A DNA stretch of 12,660 bases from Clostridium sp. CAG:389. GTDB lineage: Bacteria > Bacillota > Clostridia > TANB77 > CAG-508. Below, in pieces: positions 6,477 to 12,660 of this stretch. Both the position numbers and the translations under genes were made by a program. The notes below the pieces were generated by a model. That model saw nothing but the letters and a program-made list of their open reading frames with translations, searched no databases and was not told the origin of the DNA. The stretch covers positions 1 to 12,660 of the forward strand of contig FR901875.1 of the NCBI GenBank assembly GCA_000438255.1, given 5' to 3'. The stretch's first letter is position 1, and each line of letters begins with the position of its first letter.

Positions 6477-7787
6477 ATGGAACAAGAACCAATCAAAAAA
6501 GAAACATCAAGTAAAGGTAGTTATTTAACAGGAATACTAGGGGCAATTGTAGGAGGAGTTATAGCAACAATACCATGGATATTAGTATATGTGTATGGAG
6601 AAATGATGTTTTCCATATTAGCAGCATTAATAGCAGCAGGTGAGTTATATGGATACAAAATAGCAAAAGGAAAAATTAACAAAAAATTACCAGTTATATT
6701 GATGGGAATAGCTCTTGTAATTGTAACAGTAACCACATTAGTAATAATTCCAACATTATTAATTGCAAACGAAGGAATATCTGTAAATTTAACTAATATA
6801 AGTAGATTATATGAAAATGGTGAATTTGCAACAGCAATGATGAAAGATTTTATTATTTCATTAATATTTACAATATTAGGAGCAAGTATTGTAACAGCAA
6901 ATATTAAAAAACAATTAGAAAACAATGATGGACAAGATGTTAAACTAAATTTCAATAATAAAGAAAAAGCAAATGAAATAAAAAAAGCAACAATTGAATT
7001 GATAAAACCTATTTTTACAAAATATGAAGCAACAGCACCAGAAAAGGCAATGCTTAAAGATGAAGTTATTGCAGAAATTGATGACAAAAGAAAAGCCAAA
7101 TATTCTTTTAATTATTTAAAACAAATGGGAATTATCAAAAAATATAAAGGAAAATATTATTATTCAGAAGATGATGAAAATGGCACAAACAATTATAAAA
7201 AAATGTCAAAATTACAAAAAATATCATTAATTGTATTACTTATTTTGATTGTATTAGTTATGATTGTAACAATAATTGAAAAATCAGATACAACAGTAAC
7301 ATATCAAGACTCAAATATAAATTTTGCAATACAGAAAAATTGGTCAAAAGGACAATCACAATATCAAAACGAATGGAATTTTTATAAATATATTAACAAC
7401 ATGCCTGTATTGGATTCAAATAATGAAATAGAAGAAGACGATTATTCATCTTATCCAGCAGGAATAAATGTATATTATGATAAATTGGATACAACAAGTG
7501 TAAACAATATAGAAGATATAAAAACAACAGTACAAGAAAATCTTGAAAATGCAGATGACAAACCAGATTTAATAAATATGGAAATATTGAAAACTTCAAA
7601 AAATTATGACTTATTAAAAATAAGAATAGAATATAATCAATCACCAAGTGAAATATTATACTATTACTATATTTTAAATGGAGACAATTTGGCTTGTATT
7701 ACAGCATATAGTTTTAATTTAGATGATGAAACAGCTATTGAAAAAGAGGCAAATAATTTGTCAAATTCATTTGAATGGGTACAATAA
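6477..7787 (+). CDS. Membrane protein with winged-helix-like segment and outside domain, function unknown
   Basis: The start ATG follows GAGGGGG (6463-6469). The 436-residue product has about four N-terminal membrane segments (roughly 17-39, 43-61, 71-96 and 124-141). A charged cytoplasmic stretch with a compact helix-rich unit follows (about 166-230, including MLKDEVIAEIDDKRK and FNYLKQMGIIKKYKGKYYYS), resembling a winged helix with a wing-like KYKGKYYY. Next come another membrane segment (about 249-267) and a strand-rich C-terminal domain of about 165 residues, likely outside the cell. That domain begins with a YQDSNINFAIQKNW pattern like PsbP/DcrB-type domains. I know similar unnamed clostridial proteins but no function. 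It is divergent from uvrB and lies 67 bases before spoIIIAB on the same strand, with no terminator seen between them, so read-through is possible. Topology is inferred by eye. Confidence 0.8.
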   Translation: MEQEPIKKETSSKGSYLTGILGAIVGGVIATIPWILVYVYGEMMFSILAALIAAGELYGYKIAKGKINKKLPVILMGIALVIVTVTTLVIIPTLLIANEGISVNLTNISRLYENGEFATAMMKDFIISLIFTILGASIVTANIKKQLENNDGQDVKLNFNNKEKANEIKKATIELIKPIFTKYEATAPEKAMLKDEVIAEIDDKRKAKYSFNYLKQMGIIKKYKGKYYYSEDDENGTNNYKKMSKLQKISLIVLLILIVLVMIVTIIEKSDTTVTYQDSNINFAIQKNWSKGQSQYQNEWNFYKYINNMPVLDSNNEIEEDDYSSYPAGINVYYDKLDTTSVNNIEDIKTTVQENLENADDKPDLINMEILKTSKNYDLLKIRIEYNQSPSEILYYYYILNGDNLACITAYSFNLDDETAIEKEANNLSNSFEWVQ

Positions 7788-7796
7788 AAATAATTA

Positions 7797-7825
7797 GTTC
7801 TAAAATAAAAATAAGAGCATATAAT
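7797..7825 (+). promoter_or_regulatory. Candidate sigma-E-like promoter for the spoIIIA operon
   Basis: CATATAAT (7818-7825) is close to the sigma-E -10 consensus CATACANT. The -35 region about 14 bases upstream (around 7797-7803) matches poorly. The placement before spoIIIAB fits the known sigma-E control of spoIIIA in Bacillus, but the sequence alone is weak support. Confidence 0.25.
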
Positions 7826-7854
7826 ATTAAAAAATAAATGCAAGGAGAATAAAA

Positions 7855-8365
7855 ATGCAGTTTATTAAATATTGTATGCTCTTTTTGGTGTTTTTAAGTG
7901 CAACACTAATTGGAAAATACATATCCCAAAAATATAAATTTAGATTAGACGAGCTTGAAGAAATGAAAAATGCACTAAATATATTTAAATCAAAAATAAA
8001 ATTTACATATGAACCTATACCGGAAATTTTTAAGCAAATAGCTGAAAATTCAAATAAAAATATTGCAAAATTATTTAATGAAACTATTTTGAAAATGGGA
8101 GATACATCTGCAAGTATAGCTTGGGAAAATGCTGTTGATAATTTTTCAGGTAATTTAAATTACGAGGACAAGCAAGCTATAAAGACACTTTCTAAGTTGC
8201 TTCGGAATAACTGATGTTGATGGACAACTTAGTCAAATTGAGGTAACAGAAAGCTTTTTGGATGAACAAATTAGACAAGCACAAGAAGAAAAAAATAAAA
8301 ATGAAAAATTGTATAAAAAATTAGGAATGAGTATAGGAATGGCTATTGTAATTATTTTAATGTAA
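7855..8365 (+). pseudogene. spoIIIAB: spoIIIAB, stage III sporulation protein AB, interrupted by a one-base frameshift
   Basis: SpoIIIAB is a small mother-cell membrane protein of the SpoIIIA channel complex. ATG 7855 has AAGGAG at 7842-7847. The first frame gives an N-terminal membrane segment, RLDELEEMKNALNIFKSKI, YEPIPEIFKQIAE and an AWENAV motif, then stops at 8214 after 119 residues. Dropping the C at 8203 restores the family ending: KLLGITDVDGQLSQIEV, then a Gln/Glu/Lys-rich helix, then LGMSIGMAIVIILM to the TAA at 8363-8365. That totals about 170 residues, matching the usual length (171 in B. subtilis). The truncated form lacks the C-terminal membrane anchor. The cause may be a real mutation, a sequencing or assembly indel, or less likely recoding. 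The neighbouring spoIIIA genes are intact. Confidence 0.88.
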
Positions 8366-8401
8366 ATAGCTAAAAATAAAATCAGATTAGGGGGATTTTT
8401 T

Positions 8402-8596
8402 ATGAGTATAGATTTATTGTTTAAAATAGCTGCAATTGGAATTTTGGTAGCAGTATTATATCAAGTTTTGGTGAGGGCTGGTAGAGAAGATCAAGCAATG
8501 ATGACAACTCTTGCTGGATTAGTTATTGTTTTAACAATGGTAATTAAAGAAATAAGTGGTTTGTTTGATACAGTAAGGACCTTGTTTAATTTATAA
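8402..8596 (+). CDS. spoIIIAC: SpoIIIAC, stage III sporulation protein AC
   Basis: This 64-residue, almost wholly hydrophobic protein has two membrane segments. Between them is the family signature VLVRAGREDQAMMTTLAG, and the opening LLFKIAAIGILVAVLYQ is also typical. SpoIIIAC is a membrane component of the SpoIIIA complex in the mother-cell membrane facing the forespore. It is often compared with basal parts of type III secretion or flagellar export systems. AGGGGGA at 8389-8395 sets the ATG. It starts 36 bases after the restored spoIIIAB stop. The length is close to the Bacillus protein (68). Confidence 0.95.
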   Translation: MSIDLLFKIAAIGILVAVLYQVLVRAGREDQAMMTTLAGLVIVLTMVIKEISGLFDTVRTLFNL

Positions 8597-8641
8597 AAAG
8601 ATAGGGATAAGTAACTACTAAAAAATAAGGATGGAAGAGTA

Positions 8642-9028
8642 ATGGAAATTATTAAAATAATAGGAATTGCTTTAATTGCTTTAATTATAATAATTATGCT
8701 TAAACAATATAGACCAGAATATACAATATTTATAAGTATATTAACAGGTGTATTGATTTTGTTCCTTGTTATGGATAGATTAACTGGAATAGTAAATCTG
8801 ATAGAATCAATACAAGACAAGTTTTCTATTAATACTCAATTTATTGCATTACTTATAAAAATTACAGGAATTGCTTTTTTATCGGAATTTGCTGTAAGTG
8901 TATGTAAAGATTCTGGTGAGGCTGCAATTGCTAGTAAAATTGAAATTGGGAGCAAAATTATTATTATTTCTATGTCAATACCTATAATTTCGAGTTTATT
9001 GGAAATTATATTGAAAATATTGCCATAA
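8642..9028 (+). CDS. spoIIIAD: SpoIIIAD, stage III sporulation protein AD
   Basis: The product has 128 residues with about four hydrophobic segments. Family motifs are present: KQYRPEYTIFISILTG near residue 21, then LLIKITGIAFLSEFAVSVCKDSGEAAIASKIEIGSK (about 70-105), then a final helix ending IILKILP. It is a membrane component of the SpoIIIA channel assembled during engulfment, in the mother-cell membrane. Length agrees with the Bacillus protein (133). The ribosome-binding site is a moderate GGAAGAG (8633-8639). A gap of 100 bases to spoIIIAE follows, holding a foreign-looking scrap. Confidence 0.95.
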   Translation: MEIIKIIGIALIALIIIIMLKQYRPEYTIFISILTGVLILFLVMDRLTGIVNLIESIQDKFSINTQFIALLIKITGIAFLSEFAVSVCKDSGEAAIASKIEIGSKIIIISMSIPIISSLLEIILKILP

Positions 9029-9031
9029 CAA

Positions 9032-9053
9032 AGTTACAGTTCAGTAAGAATCT
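9032..9053. repeat. 22-bp exact repeat, copy 1, in the spoIIIAD-spoIIIAE gap
   Basis: Bases 9032-9053 are identical to 12633-12654, in the same orientation and 3,601 bases apart. On the minus strand both copies read as codons ending ILTEL followed by TAA, so they look like the 3' end of a coding sequence. Confidence 0.85.
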
Positions 9054-9110
9054 CTTTTATAGTATCGCTACCTATATGTTTTGAAACTTGAACTTTTTTA
9101 TTACATTCAA
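9034..9110 (-). pseudogene. Possible C-terminal scrap of an unknown minus-strand gene
   Basis: On the minus strand the frame reads NKKVQVSKHIGSDTIKE, then ILTEL and TAA (plus-strand 9034-9036). It looks like a natural protein end, and its last residues match the C-terminus of the gene cut off at the right window edge. No start is present and the frame runs on into spoIIIAE without support. This is inference from a short sequence; the family is not recognised. Confidence 0.35.
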
Positions 9111-9128
9111 AAAGGAGGTAAAACAAAT

Positions 9129-10322
9129 GTGAATAAACAAATGAAGATAATACTAATGATAATTATAATGGTAATATCTGTATTAAGTCCAAGAAAATCA
9201 TATTGTGCAAATGATATTTCAAATACACAGAGTGCAATAAGTATAGATGAAAATGAATTAGAAAGTCAAGAAAAAACATTTGGAATAAGTTCATTTATAC
9301 AAAATTCTAAGCAATATACAGGGGAGTTTTTTGAAGATATAGATATAAGCGATATTTTAAATTCAGCAATAAAAGGAGAAATTGATAATTCAAATATATA
9401 CAAAAAAATATTGAGTAAATTAGGAAATGAAGTACAAAATGGAGTAAAAAGTTTAGCATGTATATTAGCTATTATAATTATACATAGCATATTAAAATCT
9501 ATAAGTGAGAGTCTTGAAAATGATAATATTTCTAAATTAATATATTATGTTCAATATATAGCAATTATAACAGTAATTATGTCAAACTTTTCTGACATAA
9601 TTACATTAGTAAAAGATACAACTACAAATTTAATTGGATTTATGAATACACTTATACCAGTACTTATTTCATTGATGTTATATACAGGAAGTATAACAAC
9701 TACAAGTATACTAGAACCAATAATTTTATTTATGATAAATTTTATTGGAAATCTTATTCAAGATATATTGATGCCTATAATATTGATAATAACATCAATA
9801 AGCATAATTTCAAAAATATCAGATAGAGTGCAAATTGATAAAATATCGAAATTTTTAAAATCATCCACTATATGGTTTTTAGGAATAGTGTTAACAATTT
9901 TTGTTGGAGTTGTTTCACTTGAAGGTACTCTTGCAAGTTCTGTTGATGGAATAACCGCAAAAACGGCAAAGGCAATTGTAAGTTCTGCTGTTCCAATTGT
10001 AGGAAAAATATTAGGCGATGTTGTTGATAGTGTGCTTGGATGTGGATTGATTTTGAAAAATGCAGTTGGTTTTGTTGGAGTAATAGTTATTATAGGAATA
10101 TGTATTATGCCTATTTTAAAACTTACAGTTTTGACATTTTCTTATAAATTGGTTGCTAGTATAAGTGAAGTTATTGCAGATAGTAAAATTGTAAAACTTT
10201 TAGATGAAATTGGTGATATTTTTAAAATTTTACTTGCTATTTTGGTTACTGTAACATTTATGGTAATTATAGGAACAACATTATTAGTAAAGATGTCAAA
10301 CACTGGGATGATGTTCAGGTAA
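9129..10322 (+). CDS. spoIIIAE: SpoIIIAE, stage III sporulation protein AE
   Basis: SpoIIIAE is the large multi-spanning subunit of the SpoIIIA channel. The frame opens upstream, but AAAGGAGGT (9111-9119) points to GTG 9129, giving 397 residues (399 in B. subtilis). A signal-like N-terminus (hydrophobic 7-19, then SPRKSYCAND) is followed by an outside segment to about 105. Repeated membrane segments then follow, along with the conserved core GITAKTAKAIVSSAVPIVGK and LGDVVDSVLGCGLILKNAVG (about 274-314). An ATG at 9127 overlaps the GTG and is followed at once by TGA, so it cannot be the start of the protein; ATG 9141 is too far from the ribosome-binding site. Codons shift from A-ending at the 5' end to more T-ending at the 3' end. 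Part of the operon; spoIIIAF follows after 48 bases. Confidence 0.95.
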   Translation: MNKQMKIILMIIIMVISVLSPRKSYCANDISNTQSAISIDENELESQEKTFGISSFIQNSKQYTGEFFEDIDISDILNSAIKGEIDNSNIYKKILSKLGNEVQNGVKSLACILAIIIIHSILKSISESLENDNISKLIYYVQYIAIITVIMSNFSDIITLVKDTTTNLIGFMNTLIPVLISLMLYTGSITTTSILEPIILFMINFIGNLIQDILMPIILIITSISIISKISDRVQIDKISKFLKSSTIWFLGIVLTIFVGVVSLEGTLASSVDGITAKTAKAIVSSAVPIVGKILGDVVDSVLGCGLILKNAVGFVGVIVIIGICIMPILKLTVLTFSYKLVASISEVIADSKIVKLLDEIGDIFKILLAILVTVTFMVIIGTTLLVKMSNTGMMFR

Positions 10323-10370
10323 ATCAAAATATTTAAAAATATAGTTATGCAATTATAGGAGAATAGTAAT

Positions 10371-11036
10371 ATGATTAATTTTTTAAGTTCATGGGTTAAA
10401 AATCTGTGTTTAGCATTAATTGTTGTGTCAATATTAGAGATGTTACTTCCAAATAATAAAACAAAAAAATATGTGAAAATGGTTATGGGATTATATATAT
10501 TGTTTAGCATAATTGAACCTTTTATAGAAAATAGTAATGAACTTAAATTTAATGTAGAGGACTTATATAACCAATATTCTGTTGAGACATCAGCCGAAAG
10601 TGAAAATGTTAATCAAAAATCAATGGATAGTAGATTAGATGAATTGTATAAACAAAAACTTGAAAATGATATTGTGCAAAAACTAGATGAAGAAGGATAT
10701 GTAGTAGAGGACTGTGATGTAAAGGCACATATATCTAGTAATGATACAGGGATAGAATTAATAACAATAAAGATTAAGGAAAAAAAAGATAACAGTAATG
10801 AGAATGATGAGAATCAAAGTAATGAAAAAATGAACATAGAAGAAAAGATAGTCAATGAAATACAAAAAATCCAAAAGGTTGAAATAAATGTATCTAAAAA
10901 TCAAGATAATTCAAGTGATGAATCAACTCAAAGTGAACAACAGAATCAAAATATAACTAAAAATGATATAAAAATTGTAAAACAATTTTTGATAAAAGAA
11001 TATGGGGTGAGTGAAAAATGTTTAAGAATAAGCTGA
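10371..11036 (+). CDS. spoIIIAF: SpoIIIAF, stage III sporulation protein AF
   Basis: The product has 221 residues (206 in B. subtilis). Two membrane segments lie at the N-terminus (about 8-23 and 36-50), separated by the typical LEMLLPNNKTKKYVKMVMGLYI stretch, a recognisable family signature. A long soluble part follows. Its last section carries a ring-building-like fold (IKIVKQFLIKEYGVS at the end). A low-complexity Asn/Glu/Gln linker (about 140-200) is unusually long. It is an anchored part of the SpoIIIA complex. AGGAGA (10357-10362) supports the ATG. The gene end overlaps spoIIIAG by 19 bases, suggesting translational coupling. Confidence 0.93.
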   Translation: MINFLSSWVKNLCLALIVVSILEMLLPNNKTKKYVKMVMGLYILFSIIEPFIENSNELKFNVEDLYNQYSVETSAESENVNQKSMDSRLDELYKQKLENDIVQKLDEEGYVVEDCDVKAHISSNDTGIELITIKIKEKKDNSNENDENQSNEKMNIEEKIVNEIQKIQKVEINVSKNQDNSSDESTQSEQQNQNITKNDIKIVKQFLIKEYGVSEKCLRIS

Positions 11037-11641
11037 AAAAAATTATCGGAAATGATGAAAATCAAGGAAATAATAAAAGAAAAATTGAAAATTTAGTTTT
11101 TTTAGTAGTTGTTTTAATAATTACAGTAGTTATAATAAATTATGTTTGGAGTGGAGACAAGAACTCAAATAAAAATATGACTAATTCGACAGGAAAACAG
11201 CTTGCAACAACTAAAAGTGTTCAGAATAGTGGAGAAACAAGTCAAGATACTACTAATAATAATTTAGAGGAAAGATTAGAGAATATATTATCAAATATTA
11301 ATGGTGTTGGGAATGTAAAGGTTTTCATTAATTATTCAGAAACTTCTGAAACTGTTGCAATGTATAATGAAAACTCTAAAACAAGTACAACAGAAGAAAC
11401 TGATAAATCTGGTGGTGTTAGAAAAGTGGAACAAACAGATTCTCAAAAAGAGGTTGTTTACCAAGAACAAAATGGAAACAAAACACCAATTGTTCAGAAA
11501 ACTGTTGAACCTAAAATTGAGGGAGCTATTATTACTGCAAAAGGAGCATCTGATATAAATATAAAAACCAGCATTATTCAAGCAGTAGAAGCGGCAACAG
11601 GACTTGCTACTCATAAAATTCAAGTGTTTCAGGGAAATTAA
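11018..11641 (+). CDS. spoIIIAG: SpoIIIAG, stage III sporulation protein AG
   Basis: SpoIIIAG forms a large ring in the intermembrane space between mother cell and forespore. The 207-residue product has a short cytoplasmic N-terminus, one membrane segment (about 25-44), an Asn/Ser/Thr linker and the ring domain: LEERLENILSNINGVGNVKVFINY, a charged insertion, IVQKTVEPKIEGAIITAKGA, and IIQAVEAATGL ending in HKIQVFQGN. The insertion (about 118-155) corresponds to the beta-rich insert known in this protein. GGGGTGA (11004-11010) inside spoIIIAF supports the ATG. Slightly shorter than the Bacillus protein (229). spoIIIAH follows after 41 bases. Confidence 0.95.
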   Translation: MFKNKLKKIIGNDENQGNNKRKIENLVFLVVVLIITVVIINYVWSGDKNSNKNMTNSTGKQLATTKSVQNSGETSQDTTNNNLEERLENILSNINGVGNVKVFINYSETSETVAMYNENSKTSTTEETDKSGGVRKVEQTDSQKEVVYQEQNGNKTPIVQKTVEPKIEGAIITAKGASDINIKTSIIQAVEAATGLATHKIQVFQGN

Positions 11642-11682
11642 AATATTTTTATTAAAAATTATAAAAGGAAAGGAGTTTTTTT

Positions 11683-12309
11683 ATGAAATTTATGAAAAAA
11701 AATCAAGTTGTAATATATGTTATTGCTTTAATGTTGATTGTAGCAGGATATTTGAATTTTACAGCAGATGGAGATTTTAGAAGTGCAGTCCAAACTGCAA
11801 GTTCAGAAGAAGAATTAGATAAAATGGCTAATATTGGAGATGCTCAACTTGTTAGTAGTAATGTTGTAAGTGATGACTTAGATATTAGTAATACTATAAG
11901 TAAAAGTGATATATCTGAAAGTGAAAGTTTAGAAACAACAAGTAAAGATATTCAGAAAAATAATGATGATTATTTTTCAACATCTAAATTGGAAAGGGAT
12001 ACAATGTATTCACAAATGTTAGAAACATATGAAAAAATTTTAAATAGTAATAATTCTTTGGAAACACAGAAACAATCTGCAACAGAAGAAATAAAAAAAA
12101 TAAATGATACTAAAAATAGTATTATGATTTGTGAGAATTTAATTAAAACAAAAGGATTTGAAGATAGTGTTATATTTGCTAATGGTGATAGTGTAAGTAT
12201 TGTTGTTAAAGATGAACAGTTAACTGCTGAAAAAGTTGCACAGATTCAAAATATTGTTTCAAGAGAAATGGGTGCTAAGATTGAAAATATACATATTTCA
12301 AGTAAATAA
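11683..12309 (+). CDS. spoIIIAH: SpoIIIAH, stage III sporulation protein AH
   Basis: SpoIIIAH is the mother-cell protein that docks with forespore SpoIIQ across the intermembrane space. The 208-residue product has one N-terminal membrane segment (about 7-24, VVIYVIALMLIVAGYLNF) and an acidic Ser/Asp-rich linker. A helix (KLERDTMYSQMLETYEKIL) follows, then the ring-building domain (about 140-208, including MICENLIKTKGFEDSVIF, SIVVKDEQLTAEKVAQIQ and REMGAKIENIHI). Length matches the Bacillus protein (218). AAAGGAG (11669-11675) supports the ATG. It is the last gene of the operon, and a terminator follows within a few bases. Confidence 0.96.
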   Translation: MKFMKKNQVVIYVIALMLIVAGYLNFTADGDFRSAVQTASSEEELDKMANIGDAQLVSSNVVSDDLDISNTISKSDISESESLETTSKDIQKNNDDYFSTSKLERDTMYSQMLETYEKILNSNNSLETQKQSATEEIKKINDTKNSIMICENLIKTKGFEDSVIFANGDSVSIVVKDEQLTAEKVAQIQNIVSREMGAKIENIHISSK

Positions 12310-12311
12310 AG

Positions 12312-12347
12312 AAATAGTCATGTGGTATAAAACATGGCTATTTTTAT
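12312..12347 (+). terminator. Terminator of the spoIIIA operon
   Basis: Stem AAATAGTCATGT (12312-12323) pairs with ACATGGCTATTT (12332-12343, one G-U pair) around an 8-base loop, followed by TTT. T-rich sequence also follows on the minus strand, so it could also end the convergent XRE gene. Confidence 0.8.
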
Positions 12348-12393
12348 CAATATATTGTAAAATTAAGCGTACTAAAAATTAATATATTAGGTT

Positions 12394-12600
12394 TTAAGCG
12401 TAATTTTCTGTAATATTTTTTATATATTCTCCTATTTCTTCGTTGGTTAAGTCTAATTCTGTAATTAATTTTTTTAAAATATCTCTTCTAGGAAAAGCTT
12501 TTTCATTATCTATTCTGACATATTGTCTTAGAGATATGCCTAATTTTTCTGACATTTCTTCCTGAGTTAAATTCTTAGATTTTCTTTTTTCTTTTATCAT
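12394..12600 (-). CDS. Small XRE-family helix-turn-helix DNA-binding protein
   Basis: The 68-residue product is essentially a single XRE/Cro-type helix-turn-helix domain: KEKRKSKNLTQEEMSEKLGISLRQYVRIDNE, then PRRDILKKLITEL, then a short acidic tail. LTQEEMSEKLGIS is helix 2-turn and LRQYVRIDNE the recognition helix. It should act as a local transcription regulator; its target is not shown. ATG 12600 is preferred over TTG 12603 because AAGGTGA (plus-strand 12607-12613) is then six bases away. It is convergent with spoIIIA and lies about 35 bases downstream of the partial minus-strand gene at the window edge, so it may be its operon partner. Small lone XRE genes are common on mobile elements, but nothing here proves that. 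Confidence 0.88.
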   Translation of the reverse strand: MIKEKRKSKNLTQEEMSEKLGISLRQYVRIDNEKAFPRRDILKKLITELDLTNEEIGEYIKNITENYA

Positions 12601-12632
12601 CAAAAATCACCTTAATATTATCAAATTTTTAT

Positions 12633-12654
12633 AGTTACAGTTCAGTAAGAATCT
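12633..12654. repeat. 22-bp exact repeat, copy 2, at the right window edge
   Basis: Identical to 9032-9053. It overlaps the end of a minus-strand gene that runs out of the window. Confidence 0.85.
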
Positions 12655-12660
12655 TTCTAT
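12635..12660 (-). CDS. Last codons of an unknown minus-strand gene (rest outside window)
   Basis: On the minus strand the frame reads RKILTEL followed by TAA at plus-strand 12635-12637. Too little is present to identify the product. The call rests on the matching protein-like end at 9034 and on the position just before the XRE gene. Confidence 0.3.

Noticed and set aside
6521..7099. 192-codon open frame on the minus strand
   Set aside because: It is the shadow of the membrane protein gene at 6477. It has no promoter or ribosome-binding site of its own, and its hydrophobicity comes from AT-rich codons.
12363..12402. TTAAGCGTA occurring twice near the XRE gene end
   Set aside because: Two 9-base copies at the 3' end of the gene, without symmetry or promoter context, are not enough to call operator sites.
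9032..12654. Phage or element att sites flanking a 3.6-kb insertion
   Set aside because: The interval holds core spoIIIA genes rather than element cargo, and no integrase gene is visible. Att function is unsupported, so it is listed only as a repeat.

Overview
The base composition is very AT-rich, ribosome-binding sites are strong AGGAGG types, promoters are consensus sigma-A types with 17-base spacers, and a spoIIIA sporulation operon is present. Together these point to an endospore-lineage Clostridia/Firmicutes chromosome, probably a gut-type low-GC clostridium (the habitat is inference). No rRNA, tRNA, CRISPR array or intact insertion sequence was recognised.

Left part (1-4378). The window opens inside a gene for a surface or pseudopilin-like protein and keeps only its C-terminal part, followed by a terminator. 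A spacer with a consensus promoter leads to an Rpn-family PD-(D/E)XK nuclease/transposase-like gene that carries an in-frame 99-bp tandem duplication. Next is an iron-dependent alcohol dehydrogenase very like lactaldehyde reductase (fucO). Three small unknown genes (69, 90 and 66 codons) follow, each with its own consensus-type promoter and its own hairpin. The first and third may be distant paralogues.

Middle (4379-7787). uvrB, the excision-repair helicase subunit, is on the minus strand. It is divergent from a membrane protein gene on the plus strand whose product has N-terminal membrane segments, a winged-helix-like cytoplasmic segment, another membrane segment and an outside domain. The 140-base intergenic region holds two divergent promoters arranged as an almost exact mirror image.

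Right part (7855-12309). This is the spoIIIA operon, spoIIIAB-AC-AD-AE-AF-AG-AH, encoding the mother-cell half of the feeding-tube/secretion-like channel joining mother cell and forespore. Three things are unusual. The ATPase gene spoIIIAA is not next to spoIIIAB. spoIIIAB carries a one-base frameshift near 8203. The AD-AE gap holds a short scrap that reads as the end of a minus-strand gene and shares an exact 22-bp repeat with the right edge of the window. The spoIIIAE start is also odd, because its GTG overlaps an ATG-TGA start-stop. A terminator closes the operon. Beyond it, on the minus strand, are a small XRE-type DNA-binding protein gene and the last codons of another gene.

Functionally the window is mainly housekeeping (DNA repair, redox metabolism) and sporulation, with a few accessory pieces. 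I did not find a clear new defence or mobile system. The items most worth a second look are the small-gene island, the mirror-image promoter pair, the layered membrane/winged-helix protein and the altered spoIIIA operon.
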